64,000 nucleotides of DNA from NCBI RefSeq assembly GCF_017583045.1, contig NZ_JAGFBF010000005.1:682001-746000 (forward strand). Direction: 5' to 3'. A model generated the notes under the pieces. The model ran no database searches and was not told where the DNA came from. It saw nothing but the letters and a program-made list of their open reading frames with translations. This document shows, piece by piece, positions 7,433-16,898 of this stretch. Position 1 is the first letter of the stretch; each line of letters opens with the position of its first letter. This DNA is from Leucobacter tardus. GTDB taxonomy: Bacteria; Actinomycetota; Actinomycetes; Actinomycetales; Microbacteriaceae. Position numbers and translations under genes: made by a program.

Positions 7433-8938
7433 ATGACCATCGGCATCGAGACGCCAGGCAAGATCATCGCCGTGCACCTGAACTACCCGTCGCGCGCCGC
7501 GCAGCGCGGCCGCACTCCGGCACAACCGTCGTATTTCTTCAAGCCGGCGTCGTCGCTCGCACCGACCGGCAGCACCATCGAGCGTCCCGCCGGGACTGAA
7601 CTGCTCGCGTTCGAAGGCGAGATCGCGATCGTCATCGGTGCTCCGGCGAAGCGGGTCTCCCCCGAAGACGGGTGGGCGCACGTCGCCCGGGTGACCGCAG
7701 CGAACGACTTCGGTCTCTACGATTTGCGGGCCGCCGACAAGGGTTCGAATGTGCGGAACAAGGGCGGAGACGGGTACACCCCGATCGGTCCGGTCGCGAT
7801 CCCGACCGATGGCATCGGCGAGGACGCGTGGCGGGTGCGCACGTGGGTCAACGGTGAGCTCGTCCAGGACGACACCTCCGACACCCTGCTCTTCCCCTTC
7901 GGTCGCCTGGTCGCCGACCTCTCCCAGCACCTGACGCTCGAGACCGGGGATGTGATCCTCACGGGCACGCCGGCCGGATCATCCGTGGTGCTCCCGGGCG
8001 ACGTCGTCGAGGTGGAAGTGGATGCGCCGGATGCGCCGGGGTCCCCCACCACCGGCCGATTGGTCACGACCGTCACGCAGGGCGAAACCCCCTTCGGGGA
8101 CTTCGGCGCGAAGCCCAACGTCGACGACCTGCAGCGGATCGAGGCGTGGGGCAGCGAGGCCGAGCACGCGAACGCGGTCGCCGCGGGCCGGGCGACTCCG
8201 CTCGAGGGCGCACCGGACGGCCCGCTGAGCACGGAGATCCGCGAACAGCTCTCGGGCGTCGCGGTGGCGACGGTGTCGGCGGCGCTGCGCAAGCGCGGCT
8301 ACGTCGACATCTTCATCGACGGCGTCCACCCGAACCATGAGGACGATCGGATTCTGGGCACCGCGAAGACGCTGCGCTTCATTCCCTTCCGCCCGGATCT
8401 CTTCCAGTCCTACGGCGGCGGGTTCAACGCCCAGAAGCGCGCCTTCGACACGGTGAATCCCGGCGAGATCCTCGTCGTGGAGGCACGCGGCGTCCGCGAC
8501 ACCGGCACGGTCGGCGACGTGCTCGCGCTCCGCGCCCAGGTGCGGGGTGCCGCGGGCATCGTCACCGACGGCGGTGTCCGCGACTTCGCCGCGGTGCAGG
8601 AGTTCGACATTCCCGTCTTCTCCCAGGGCGCCCACCCGAGCGTGCTCGGCCGTCGACACGTGCCGTGGGAGACGGACGTCACGATCGGCTGCGGAGGTGC
8701 GGCCGTGCAGCCGGGCGACATCATCTTCGGCGACCACGACGGCGTCATCGTGATCCCGCCTCATCTGCTGGCCGAGGTCGCCGCCGAGGCCGCTGCGCAG
8801 GAGCGCGCGGACGCCTGGATCGCCGAGCAGGTCGCGCAGGGCGCGCCGGTCGACGGCCTTTTCCCGATGAACGCCGAGTGGCGCGCGCGATACGAGGCCG
8901 AGACAACCGCAGAGCCGGATACGAGTGCGACACCGTGA
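7433..8938 (+). CDS. FAH-family domain fused to RraA-like aldolase/decarboxylase domain
   Basis: A 501-residue two-domain protein. Residues about 1-235 are a fumarylacetoacetate hydrolase fold with metal ligands E61-x-E63 and D92 and the NKGGDGYTPIGP loop. Residues about 265-490 are an RraA/HMG-aldolase fold with GDVLA (361-365) and the D379-G-G-V-R383-D384 signature. Its place between hpaI and hpaE suggests it covers the decarboxylation, and perhaps isomerisation, of the C8 ring-cleavage product, a job done in E. coli by HpaG, which has two FAH domains. RraA-fold enzymes include oxaloacetate decarboxylases and aldolases, so both halves could be catalytic. The two halves keep complete signatures. 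Its stop overlaps the next start (GTGA). Confidence 0.88.
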   Translation: MTIGIETPGKIIAVHLNYPSRAAQRGRTPAQPSYFFKPASSLAPTGSTIERPAGTELLAFEGEIAIVIGAPAKRVSPEDGWAHVARVTAANDFGLYDLRAADKGSNVRNKGGDGYTPIGPVAIPTDGIGEDAWRVRTWVNGELVQDDTSDTLLFPFGRLVADLSQHLTLETGDVILTGTPAGSSVVLPGDVVEVEVDAPDAPGSPTTGRLVTTVTQGETPFGDFGAKPNVDDLQRIEAWGSEAEHANAVAAGRATPLEGAPDGPLSTEIREQLSGVAVATVSAALRKRGYVDIFIDGVHPNHEDDRILGTAKTLRFIPFRPDLFQSYGGGFNAQKRAFDTVNPGEILVVEARGVRDTGTVGDVLALRAQVRGAAGIVTDGGVRDFAAVQEFDIPVFSQGAHPSVLGRRHVPWETDVTIGCGGAAVQPGDIIFGDHDGVIVIPPHLLAEVAAEAAAQERADAWIAEQVAQGAPVDGLFPMNAEWRARYEAETTAEPDTSATP

Positions 8939-9672
8939 CCGCCGAATCGAAATCGCAGCGGGCATACCGGGTGCTGCGCGAACGTATCGACGCCGGCACG
9001 GTCGTCCCCGGTTTTCGTCTCGTGCTCGCAACCATCGCCGCAGAGCTCGACATGTCGGTCGTGCCGGTCCGCGAGGCCATTCGGAGACTCGAAGCCGAAG
9101 GGCTCGTCACGTTCGAGCGCAACGTGGGCGCCCAGGTGGCGCTCATCCATGAGACCGAGTACCAGTACACGATGCAGACCCTCGCCCTCGTGGAGGGGTC
9201 GGCCACCGCCCTCGCGGCGCCGAGCATCACCCCCGAGCAGATCGCGCGCGCGCGGGCGATCAACCACACGATGCGGCAGACGCTCACCGATTTCGAGCCG
9301 CACCGCTTCACGGAGCTGAACCTCGAGTTCCACAGCGTGCTGTTCGAGTCCTGCCCGAACCCGCACATCCTCGACCTCGTGCACCGCGGCTGGAATCGGA
9401 TGCGCGTGCTGCGCGATTCCTCGTTCAGCTTCGTGCCCGGCCGCGCGCACGACTCAGTCGATGAGCACGAGCGGATCCTCAAGCTCATCGAGGCCGGCGC
9501 TCCGGCGATCGAGATCGAGCTCTGCGCCCGCGCGCATCGCACGGCGACACTCGACGCCGTGCTCGAGCGGCAGGCGTCAGCGCACGAGACGCAGACGTCC
9601 ACTCACGACACGCAGACGCCACCCGGCTCGCTCGAGCCGCACCAGCAGACCCGCGGCATCGACGCCGCCTGA
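8935..9672 (+). CDS. GntR family (FCD type) transcriptional regulator of the hpa operon
   Basis: A 245-residue DNA-binding regulator. Residues about 5-75 form the winged helix of the GntR family (SQRAYRVLRERIDAG, then SVVPVREAIRRLEAEGLV). Residues 80-220 are an all-helical FCD ligand domain with metal-type His residues in NLEFHSVLFES and ARAHR. The GTG start at 8935 overlaps the preceding stop by 4 bases, so it is translated from the operon and probably regulates it, sensing an aromatic acid or pathway intermediate. The last 25 residues are a Thr/Gln/Pro-rich tail with a repeated T-x-D/E-TQT pattern. Candidate target: the half-sites at 5725-5744. Confidence 0.87.
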   Translation: MTAESKSQRAYRVLRERIDAGTVVPGFRLVLATIAAELDMSVVPVREAIRRLEAEGLVTFERNVGAQVALIHETEYQYTMQTLALVEGSATALAAPSITPEQIARARAINHTMRQTLTDFEPHRFTELNLEFHSVLFESCPNPHILDLVHRGWNRMRVLRDSSFSFVPGRAHDSVDEHERILKLIEAGAPAIEIELCARAHRTATLDAVLERQASAHETQTSTHDTQTPPGSLEPHQQTRGIDAA

Positions 9673-9714
9673 CCGCATCAGCATTCGCATTCGCATCCAC
9701 GAGGGAGCATCATC

Positions 9715-11211
9715 ATGACCCAGCACACGCCCGCAGGGCTGCCAGAGAAGATCCAGCACTTCATCGACGGCGCGCTCGTCGACTCGATCGGGGGTGAGAC
9801 CTTCGACGTGCTGAACCCCGTGACGAACGAGACCTACATTCAGGCAGCCGCCGGTCAGCACGCCGATATCGACGCCGCGGTGGCCGCCGCGAAGCGCGCC
9901 TTCGACGAGGGCCCGTGGCCGAAGATGCTGCCGCGCGAGCGATCGCGCGTGCTGCACAGAATCGCCGACATCGTCGAGTCCCGCGACGCCCAGCTCGCCG
10001 AGCTGGAGAGCTTCGATTCCGGCCTCCCGATCACGCAGGCGAAGGGCCAGGCACGTCGTGCGGCCGAGAACTTCCGCTTCTTCGCCGACCTCATCGTCGC
10101 GCAGCACGACGATGCCTTCCAGGTTCCCGGCCGCCAGATGAACTATGTCAACCGGAAGCCGATCGGTGTCGCCGGCCTCATCACGCCGTGGAACACCCCG
10201 TTCATGCTCGAGTCGTGGAAGCTCGGTCCGGCTCTCGCGACCGGCAATACGGTCGTGCTGAAGCCGGCGGAGTTCACGCCGCTGTCGGCGTCGCTCTGGG
10301 CAGAGATCTTCCGGGCGGCCGGGGTGCCTGACGGCGTCTTCAACCTCGTTAACGGACTCGGCGAGGCGGCTGGCGACGCACTCGTGAAGCACCCGGACGT
10401 TCCCCTCATCTCGTTCACCGGAGAAAGCAGCACCGGGCAGCTGATCTTCGCGAACGCGGCGCCGCATCTCAAGGGCCTCTCGATGGAGCTGGGCGGCAAG
10501 AGCCCCGCCGTCGTCTTCGCCGACGCCGACCTCGACTCCGCCATCGACGCGACGGTCTTCGGCGTCTTCAGCCTGAACGGCGAGCGCTGCACGGCGGGCA
10601 GCAGGATCCTCGTACAGCGCGACATCTACGACGAGTTCGTGGAGCGCTACGCGGAGCGCGCCAAGAACGTTGTTGTCGGCGAGCCGTCCGACCCGGCCAC
10701 CGAGGTCGGTGCGCTCGTGCACCCCGAGCACTACGACAAGGTGATGAGCTACGTCGAGATCGGCAAGCAGGAGGGGCGCCTCGTCGCGGGCGGCGGGCGA
10801 CCCGAGGGGTTCGAGCGCGGCAACTACGTCGCACCGACCGTCTTCGCCGATGTCTCCCCCGACGCCCGCATCTTTCAGGAGGAGATCTTCGGGCCCGTCG
10901 TCGCGATCACTCCTTTCGATACCGATGAGGACGCGCTCGCGCTCGCCAACCACACCAAGTACGGCTTGGCCGCCTACATCTGGACCTCCGACCTCAAACG
11001 CGCGCACAACTTCTCCCAGTCGGTCGAGGCCGGCATGGTGTGGCTCAACTCGAACAACGTGCGCGACCTGCGGACCCCGTTCGGCGGGGTGAAGGCGTCG
11101 GGACTCGGGCACGAGGGCGGCTACCGCTCGATCGACTTCTACACCGACCAGCAGGCGGTCCACATCACGCTCAACGAAGCGCACTCGCCGAAGTTCGGCG
11201 CCGGGAAGTAG
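9715..11211 (+). CDS. hpaE: 5-carboxymethyl-2-hydroxymuconate semialdehyde dehydrogenase (HpaE)
   Basis: A 498-residue NAD-dependent aldehyde dehydrogenase that oxidises the ring-cleavage semialdehyde to 5-carboxymethyl-2-hydroxymuconate. The Rossmann region has LITPWNTPFM and the FTGESSTG loop. The general-base Glu is E258 in SMELGGKSP and the nucleophile is C292 in NGERCTAGS. Length and these residues fit the HpaE/HpcC group. GAGGGAG lies about 7 bases before the ATG. It follows the regulator by 42 bases and precedes hpaD by 10 bases, and that context is what separates it from other aldehyde dehydrogenases. Confidence 0.92.
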   Translation: MTQHTPAGLPEKIQHFIDGALVDSIGGETFDVLNPVTNETYIQAAAGQHADIDAAVAAAKRAFDEGPWPKMLPRERSRVLHRIADIVESRDAQLAELESFDSGLPITQAKGQARRAAENFRFFADLIVAQHDDAFQVPGRQMNYVNRKPIGVAGLITPWNTPFMLESWKLGPALATGNTVVLKPAEFTPLSASLWAEIFRAAGVPDGVFNLVNGLGEAAGDALVKHPDVPLISFTGESSTGQLIFANAAPHLKGLSMELGGKSPAVVFADADLDSAIDATVFGVFSLNGERCTAGSRILVQRDIYDEFVERYAERAKNVVVGEPSDPATEVGALVHPEHYDKVMSYVEIGKQEGRLVAGGGRPEGFERGNYVAPTVFADVSPDARIFQEEIFGPVVAITPFDTDEDALALANHTKYGLAAYIWTSDLKRAHNFSQSVEAGMVWLNSNNVRDLRTPFGGVKASGLGHEGGYRSIDFYTDQQAVHITLNEAHSPKFGAGK

Positions 11212-11221
11212 AGGAGCGATC

Positions 11222-12364
11222 ATGACCAAGCTCAATGACGCCGACAAGCAGTCCGCAGGGTTCTGGGTGACACAGGAGGCCCCGATCGTATCGGAGAACC
11301 CGATCCCGAAGGCGACGTCGCCCGCTCCCGACATCCTCCGGTGCGCCTACATGGAGCTCATCGTCACCGATCTCGCCGCCTCGCGCGAGTTCTACGTCGA
11401 CGTGCTCGGGCTGTACGTGACGATGGAGGACGACACGGCGATCTACCTCCGCTCGACCGAGGAGTTCATCCATCACAACCTGATCCTCCGAAAAGGACCG
11501 GTCGCAGCGGTGGCGGCCTTTTCGTACCGGGTGCGCAGCCCCGAGGATCTCGACCTCGCGGTCGCGTTCTACGAGGAGCTCGGGTGCGAGGTGCGCCGCA
11601 ACCCCGACGGCTTCGTGGCGGGCATCGGCGACTCGGTGCGCGTGGTGGATCCGCTCGGGTTCCCGTATGAGTTCTTCTATCAGACCGAGCACACCGAGCG
11701 CATGTCGTGGCGCTACGACCTCCACATTCCCGGCGAACTCGTGCGGCTCGACCACTTCAACCAGATCACCCCAGACGTGCCGCGCGCGGTGGGGTTCATG
11801 CAGAACCTCGGCTTCCGCGTGACGGAGGACATCCAGGATCACGAGGGCACGGTCTACGCCGCCTGGATGCGACGCAAGCCGACGGTGCACGACACCGCGA
11901 TGACCGGTGGCGACGGGCCGCGCATGCACCACGTCTGCTTCGCCACGCACGAGAAGCACAACATCCTCGCGATCTGCGACAAGCTCGGCTCGCTGCGCAG
12001 GTCGGACAGTATCGAGCGCGGTCCCGGCAGGCACGGCGTCTCGAACGCGTTCTACCTCTACCTCCGCGACCCCGACGGGCACCGCGTCGAGATCTACACG
12101 CAGGACTACTACACCGGCGACCCCGACAACCCGGTCGTCACGTGGGACGTGCACGACAACCAGCGCCGCGACTGGTGGGGCAATCCCGTCGTCCCGTCGT
12201 GGTACACCGACGGCTCGCTCGTGCTCGACCTGGACGGGAACCCGCAACCCGTCGTCGCCCGCACCGACGACTCGGAGATGGAGGTCACGATCGGTGCGGA
12301 CGGGTTCTCCTACACCCGGACCGACGGTGAGGAGCAGGGCTTCAAGCTCGGCAACACCTTGTAG
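11222..12364 (+). CDS. hpaD: 3,4-dihydroxyphenylacetate 2,3-dioxygenase (HpaD)
   Basis: A 380-residue type I extradiol dioxygenase that opens the ring of homoprotocatechuate. The metal ligands H178, H237 and E290 and the acid-base H223 and Y280 fall exactly 23 residues after the known positions of the Brevibacterium fuscum enzyme (H155, H214, E267, H200, Y257). The core is closely similar to the Brevibacterium/Arthrobacter HPCD-MndD group. Members of that group use Fe(II) or Mn(II), and the metal cannot be told from the sequence. The N-terminus is about 23 residues longer than in those enzymes. GAGGAG precedes the ATG. The gene ends the operon directly before a strong terminator. Confidence 0.95.
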   Translation: MTKLNDADKQSAGFWVTQEAPIVSENPIPKATSPAPDILRCAYMELIVTDLAASREFYVDVLGLYVTMEDDTAIYLRSTEEFIHHNLILRKGPVAAVAAFSYRVRSPEDLDLAVAFYEELGCEVRRNPDGFVAGIGDSVRVVDPLGFPYEFFYQTEHTERMSWRYDLHIPGELVRLDHFNQITPDVPRAVGFMQNLGFRVTEDIQDHEGTVYAAWMRRKPTVHDTAMTGGDGPRMHHVCFATHEKHNILAICDKLGSLRRSDSIERGPGRHGVSNAFYLYLRDPDGHRVEIYTQDYYTGDPDNPVVTWDVHDNQRRDWWGNPVVPSWYTDGSLVLDLDGNPQPVVARTDDSEMEVTIGADGFSYTRTDGEEQGFKLGNTL

Positions 12365-12372
12365 GGGCGACC

Positions 12373-12414
12373 AGCGGCGTCGGGTCCGGTGCGAACATCG
12401 GACCCGACGCCGCT
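12373..12414. terminator. Bidirectional terminator after hpaD
   Basis: A perfect 16-bp inverted repeat (AGCGGCGTCGGGTCCG, 12373-12388, and its complement 12399-12414) encloses a 10-base loop. It lies between the convergent hpaD and DUF3237 genes, and the right arm covers two bases of the DUF3237 stop codon. There is no T tract, which is common for actinobacterial terminators. Confidence 0.8.
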
Positions 12415-12898
12415 ACGCGACCTCGAACACGTCGACCTGCACGCGATCCGGGAAGCGCTGACCCGCTCCGACGAAGACCCGATCCTCGACCCACGACCAC
12501 GCCCCGCTGCCGATGAGACGGGGAACGCATCGGAAGTAGACGCGTTCCGGGGGCACTGGAAGACCCGCGGCGATCCGCTCGACGTCGGCCGGACTGGCCG
12601 TGCGTACGCCGACGTTCTCGACGATGAGGACCTCGTCGTCCTCGGTCCGGATCGCGTACTTCGCGAGCAGGTCGGTGGCCGTCTCGGATCGGATGACTTG
12701 GAAGTCCGCGCCTGCCGGCAGGATCTCGCCGCGGATCCGCGGCCCCTCGACCGTGCCGCCGGTGATGTGGATGATGCGGTGGCGCTCCGACCCGATGGTC
12801 CCCGTTTCGACGGGAGCGTCCACTCGGATCGTGAGTCGTGCGAAGAACCGCAGCTCCGGCGGCTCAGGCGGTTCCGGTCGGGGTGGATCCTTCGGCAT
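12413..12898 (-). CDS. DUF3237 family protein
   Basis: A 161-residue protein of the DUF3237 (UPF0311) family. It has a proline-rich N-terminus (residues 1-20), then a predicted beta-barrel with the family-like segments HIIHITGGTVEGP-like near 45, RGEILPAGADFQ near 60 and VRTASPADVERI near 105. I chose the ATG at 12898 because AAGGAG stands 6 bases upstream; a GTG at 12919 would include that ribosome-binding site. The biochemical role is not established. It is convergent with hpaD and divergent from the aldehyde dehydrogenase at 13065, so a link to aromatic catabolism is only positional. Confidence 0.75.
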   Translation of the reverse strand: MPKDPPRPEPPEPPELRFFARLTIRVDAPVETGTIGSERHRIIHITGGTVEGPRIRGEILPAGADFQVIRSETATDLLAKYAIRTEDDEVLIVENVGVRTASPADVERIAAGLPVPPERVYFRCVPRLIGSGAWSWVEDRVFVGAGQRFPDRVQVDVFEVA

Positions 12899-13064
12899 CG
12901 ATGCTCCTTCGCACGTCACGGCTGGTTCGCCCGTTCGGGGTCACCCTACACTGAAGGCGTGGCGTCGGAGTCGGGAGGCACTGCGGAGGACCGCCCGACC
13001 GGCACCCTGCACTCAAGGGCGGCCTTAGCGCCCCTGAACCACATCCGCGATTCGAGGAGGAATC

Positions 13065-14534
13065 ATGTCAGATCGCCGCACCGGGCTGGACCCCGAACGT
13101 TGGAACGGACGGCTGTTCACCGATGGCTGGACCACCGGATCCGCAGGCACGACCGACGTACATGAGCCCGCCACCGGGAACGTCCTCGGCCAGGTCGCCC
13201 TCGCGAACGAAGAGGACGTCCTGACGGCAGCGCGGCGCAGCGCCGTCGCACAGCGCGAATGGGCCGCGCAGAAACCGGAAGTCCGCGCCGCCGTGCTGCG
13301 CCGGGCCGGCGCGTTCTTCGGCGATCACGAGGCCGAGTTGGCTGAGTGGATCCAGCGGGAGACCGGCGCCATCGCTCCGAAGGCCGGACTCGAGCTGCAC
13401 GTCGCGGCGAACGAGTGCTTCGATGCCGCCGCGCTTCCCCATCACCGTCACGGCGACGTGCTCGCGTCGGACGGCGACCACTGGTCGTTCGCGCGACGGC
13501 TGCCCGCGGGCGTCGTCGGGGTGATCTCCCCGTTCAACTTCCCGCTCATCCTCTCGATCCGCTCCGTCGCGCCCGCGCTGGCGCTCGGCAACAGCGTGGT
13601 CCTCAAACCGGACCCCCGGACCCCGGTCTCGGGCGGGTACCTCATCGCGCGCGCGTTCGAGGAAGCCGGCCTGCCCGCCGGAGTGCTGCAGGTGCTGCCG
13701 GGCGGCGCCGATGCGGGAGCCGCGCTGACCGAGGCACCGGAGATCGCCGTGGTCTCCTTCACCGGCTCCACCGCGGCGGGGCGCAAGGTCGGCGAAGCCT
13801 GCGGTCGCAACCTGAAGCGCGTCCACCTCGAACTCGGCGGCAACAACGCGCTGGTGGTGCTGCCCGGCGCCGATGTCGCGGCTGCGGCGTCCGCCGGCGC
13901 GTTCGGGTCGTTCCTCCACCAGGGTCAGATCTGCATGACTGCCGGTCGGCACCTGGTGCACGAGTCCATTCGGGACGAGTACGTTGCGGCGCTTCGCGAG
14001 AAGGCCGCGCAGCTGCCGGTCGGCGATCCCTGGGCCGACCAGGCACCGATCGGCCCGATCATCGACGCGGGCCAGCGCGACCATGTGGATCGCATCGTCC
14101 GCGACGCCGAACGGGCGGGCGCGACGATCGAGACCGGTGGCACGTCGGAGGGACTGTTCTACCGCCCGACGGTGCTCTCGAACGTCGCTGTCGACAATCC
14201 CGCGTGGTCCGAAGAGATCTTCGGCCCCGTCGCGCCCGTCATGTCGTTCTCGACCGTGGCGGAGGCCGCGGACATCGTGAACGCGAGCGACTACGGCCTC
14301 TCCGTCGGCATCCTCGGTGATGTCGGCACCGCGATGCAGCTCGCCGACCTCGTGCATTCGGGCAAGGTGCACATCAACGAGCAGACCGTCGCGGACGAGT
14401 CGAACGCGCCATTCGGCGGCGTCGGCGATTCGGGCAATGGATCGCGCTTCGGCGGCTACGACGCCAACATCGAGGCGTTCACCGAGACGCAGTGGCTGAC
14501 GGTGCGCTCCGATATCGCGCCGTACCCCTTCTAG
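13065..14534 (+). CDS. Aldehyde dehydrogenase (benzaldehyde dehydrogenase-like)
   Basis: A 489-residue NAD(P)-dependent aldehyde dehydrogenase. The cofactor region shows VISPFNFPLIL and FTGSTAAGR; the general base is E256 in HLELGGNN and the nucleophile C290 in QGQICMTAG. The ELGGNNALVV and GQICM wording is typical of the benzaldehyde/salicylaldehyde dehydrogenase branch rather than of the HpaE branch. GAGGAGG precedes the ATG. It stands alone, divergent from the DUF3237 gene, so its substrate is not given by context; an aromatic aldehyde is the best guess. Confidence 0.88.
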   Translation: MSDRRTGLDPERWNGRLFTDGWTTGSAGTTDVHEPATGNVLGQVALANEEDVLTAARRSAVAQREWAAQKPEVRAAVLRRAGAFFGDHEAELAEWIQRETGAIAPKAGLELHVAANECFDAAALPHHRHGDVLASDGDHWSFARRLPAGVVGVISPFNFPLILSIRSVAPALALGNSVVLKPDPRTPVSGGYLIARAFEEAGLPAGVLQVLPGGADAGAALTEAPEIAVVSFTGSTAAGRKVGEACGRNLKRVHLELGGNNALVVLPGADVAAAASAGAFGSFLHQGQICMTAGRHLVHESIRDEYVAALREKAAQLPVGDPWADQAPIGPIIDAGQRDHVDRIVRDAERAGATIETGGTSEGLFYRPTVLSNVAVDNPAWSEEIFGPVAPVMSFSTVAEAADIVNASDYGLSVGILGDVGTAMQLADLVHSGKVHINEQTVADESNAPFGGVGDSGNGSRFGGYDANIEAFTETQWLTVRSDIAPYPF

Positions 14535-14586
14535 CCGCTGGGTCCGGGTGACAGTTGTCGACGCGACGGTTGCGATCGACGCTGCA

Positions 14587-15312
14587 CTAGAGCTCCGACA
14601 GCCGCCAGTCGATCGGGCCCGCTCCGAGGTCGCGAAGCGCGGCGTTCGCGCGACTGAACGGACGCGAGCCGAAGAAGCCGCGCGACGCCGACAACGGCGA
14701 CGGATGCGCGCTCTCGATGACGGGCGTGCTGCCGAGCAGCGGCTTCAGCGACCGCGCGTCGTTGCCCCAGAGGATCGCGACGAGCGGGCCGCCCCGCTCG
14801 ACGAGCGCGCCGATCGCGTACGCCGTGAGCGCCTCCCATCCTTTTCCGCGATGGGAGGCGGAGGCACCGGCCCGGACAGTGAGCACGCGGTTGAGCAGCA
14901 TGACGCCGTGGTCGGCCCAGCCCGAGAGATCGCCGTGGGTCGCGGGCGCGATGCCGAGGTCGGACTCCAGCTCGCGATACATGTTCTGCAGACTGCGCGG
15001 GATCGGGCGCACGTCGGGCGCGGTGGCGAACGACAGTCCGATCGGGTGTCCGGGGGTCGGGTACGGATCCTGACCGACGATCAGCACGCGCACGTCGGCG
15101 AGCGGTCGTTCGAAGGCGGCGAGAATGCGGTCGCCCGCGGGAAGCACCCGGTGGCCGGCCTCGCGCTCGGCATCGAGGAACCGTCCGAGCGCTCCGAGAT
15201 CGTCCGCGACCGGCATCAACGCCTCCGCCCAGTCGGCGGCGATGACTCCCTGCCGCGCGAGATCCCAGGGCCCCAGCGCCCTCCCGGCCTCTGCCCCGTG
15301 TCCGTCGTCCAC
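14587..15312 (-). CDS. ung: Uracil-DNA glycosylase (family 1)
   Basis: A 241-residue family 1 uracil-DNA glycosylase that removes uracil from DNA at the start of base excision repair. The water-activating loop is [11 protein letters not shown] with D82, where many Ung proteins have GQDPYH, and the minor-groove loop begins HPSPLS at residue 203. The frame is open upstream to 15468, but the GTG at 15312 is chosen because AGGAGCGAGGA lies just upstream and the homology starts soon after. It is convergent with the aldehyde dehydrogenase and divergent from the flavoprotein at 15461. Confidence 0.92.
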   Translation of the reverse strand: MDDGHGAEAGRALGPWDLARQGVIAADWAEALMPVADDLGALGRFLDAEREAGHRVLPAGDRILAAFERPLADVRVLIVGQDPYPTPGHPIGLSFATAPDVRPIPRSLQNMYRELESDLGIAPATHGDLSGWADHGVMLLNRVLTVRAGASASHRGKGWEALTAYAIGALVERGGPLVAILWGNDARSLKPLLGSTPVIESAHPSPLSASRGFFGSRPFSRANAALRDLGAGPIDWRLSEL

Positions 15313-15460
15313 CGGTGTCCTCGCTCCTGCGTCGGGCGCCGCGGCGGGTACCCGCCGCGATCGATCCGATCCGAGTGTACTGAACGCTGCGCCAGAGACT
15401 CGCACACGGCAGAATGGTCGAGGATGCCTTCGGCATCGCTCGCCGCGCAGAGGGGGAAGC

Positions 15461-16831
15461 ATGTTCAACGGTCACGTGTCGCACTGGTGGCAGCAGGTCG
15501 GGGCCCCGCAGCCGCGTCCCGAGCTTCCCGGTTCCCGCACCGCGGACGTCGCGATCGTAGGCGCCGGATACACCGGTCTCTGGACCGCCTACGCGCTGAA
15601 ACAGCAGCGACCCGAGCTCTCGGTCGTGATCGTCGAGCAGCGACACGTCGGTTACGGGGCATCAGGACGCAACGGCGGATGGCTCACGAACGCGATCACC
15701 GGCGGCCGTGAGCAGTACGTCGCAGCGCACGGGCACGATGCCGTCGAACGATTTCAGGCGGCGATGAACGACACCGTCGATGAGGTCATCCGCGTGATCG
15801 ATGCCGAGGGGATCGACGCGGACGTGCAGCGGGGCGGCGAGTTCACGGTGGCGTACACGCCGGCGCAGGAACGCCGTCTGCGCGCGTTCGCCGCCGCCGA
15901 GCAGCGCTGGCGGTCCACCGATCTGGAGGTGCTCGAGGCCGACGCCGCCCGGGCGAAGATCGATGTCGCCGCCACGCGAGCCGCGGTGTGGCACCCGCAC
16001 GCCGCACGCATCCAGCCGGCGAAGCTGGCCGCAGGACTCGCGCGCGTGGTCGAAGAGCTCGGTGTCGACATCTACGAGCGGACTCGCGCCGTCGAGATCG
16101 CTCCGCACCGCGTGCGCACGACGCACGGAACCGTCTCGGCCGACTTCGTGGTGCGGGCGACGGAGGGGTTCACCGCGAACCTGCAGGGTCTGAAGCGGCT
16201 CTGGCTGCCCATGAACTCCTCGCTCATCGCGACCGAGCCGCTCTCGACCGAGGTCTGGGACGAACTGCACTGGAATCAGGGCGAGGTGCTCGGCGATATG
16301 GCGCACGTCTACATGTACGCCCAGCGGACGGCCGACGACCGGATCGCGATCGGCGGGCGCGGGGTGCCCTACCGGTACGGATCCCGCACCGACACCGACG
16401 GCCGCACGCCGGACATCACGGTGGAGACGCTCCGCCGCATCCTCCACCGGTTCTTCCCCGCGACCCGCGGAGCCGCAATCGACCACGTCTGGTCCGGTGT
16501 GCTCGGCGTGCCGCGCGACTGGTCGGCAACCGTCGGGCTCGACCGGGAGTCGGGCATCGCCTGGGGCGGCGGCTACGTCGGCACCGGCGTCACCTCCACC
16601 AACCTCGCCGGGCGCACGATCGCCGATCTGATCCTCGGCACCGAGAGCGACCTCGTCTCGCTGCCCTGGGTGAACCACCGCGTCCGCAAGTGGGAGCCGG
16701 AGCCGCTCAGGTGGCTCGCCACCCGCGGGCTCTACGCCGCATACGGGGTCGCCGACCGCGCCGAGGCCCGCGGCCGCGCCACGACCTCCCCCATCGCCAC
16801 CGTCGCCGACGTGATCACCGGACGCCACTGA
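15461..16831 (+). CDS. FAD-dependent oxidoreductase (DAO family)
   Basis: A 456-residue flavoprotein of the D-amino acid oxidase/glycine oxidase family. The FAD-binding dinucleotide fold is [19 protein letters not shown] (residues 28-46), followed by the [14 protein letters not shown] motif typical of the gamma-glutamylputrescine oxidase (PuuB)/YurR branch. The C-terminal part has [11 protein letters not shown] and [15 protein letters not shown], the flavin-closing segment. The open frame begins at 15125, but the ATG at 15461 with AGGGGGAAG before it fits the family start. The likely role is oxidation of an amine or amino acid. There is no linked puu or other polyamine gene; an agmatine deiminase lies about 13 kb away. 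Confidence 0.85.
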   Translation: MFNGHVSHWWQQVGAPQPRPELPGSRTADVAIVGAGYTGLWTAYALKQQRPELSVVIVEQRHVGYGASGRNGGWLTNAITGGREQYVAAHGHDAVERFQAAMNDTVDEVIRVIDAEGIDADVQRGGEFTVAYTPAQERRLRAFAAAEQRWRSTDLEVLEADAARAKIDVAATRAAVWHPHAARIQPAKLAAGLARVVEELGVDIYERTRAVEIAPHRVRTTHGTVSADFVVRATEGFTANLQGLKRLWLPMNSSLIATEPLSTEVWDELHWNQGEVLGDMAHVYMYAQRTADDRIAIGGRGVPYRYGSRTDTDGRTPDITVETLRRILHRFFPATRGAAIDHVWSGVLGVPRDWSATVGLDRESGIAWGGGYVGTGVTSTNLAGRTIADLILGTESDLVSLPWVNHRVRKWEPEPLRWLATRGLYAAYGVADRAEARGRATTSPIATVADVITGRH

Positions 16832-16869
16832 GCCGTGCTCGCACACGTTACGTTGCGAGTCTGCGACGA

Positions 16870-16898
16870 TTGTCGGTGGGACAGCAGCGTCGTACGCT
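16870..16898 (+). promoter_or_regulatory. Candidate sigma-70-type promoter for metY
   Basis: TTGTCG (16870-16875) and TACGCT (16893-16898) are separated by 17 bases, a good match to an actinobacterial housekeeping promoter. Transcription would start near 16905 and leave a leader of about 58 bases before the metY ATG. I see no SAM riboswitch in this leader. Confidence 0.45.

Noticed and set aside
9577-11334. 585-codon minus-strand frame over hpaE
   Set aside because: Antisense to a complete aldehyde dehydrogenase; no motifs.
12413-12898. DUF3237 protein as the missing HpaF isomerase
   Set aside because: It is next to hpaD but on the opposite strand behind a strong terminator, and the family does not resemble tautomerases.
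14535-14586. Terminator between the aldehyde dehydrogenase and ung genes
   Set aside because: GTCGACGC and GCGATCGAC are near-complementary but need a mismatch or bulge, and no stable stem of useful length results.
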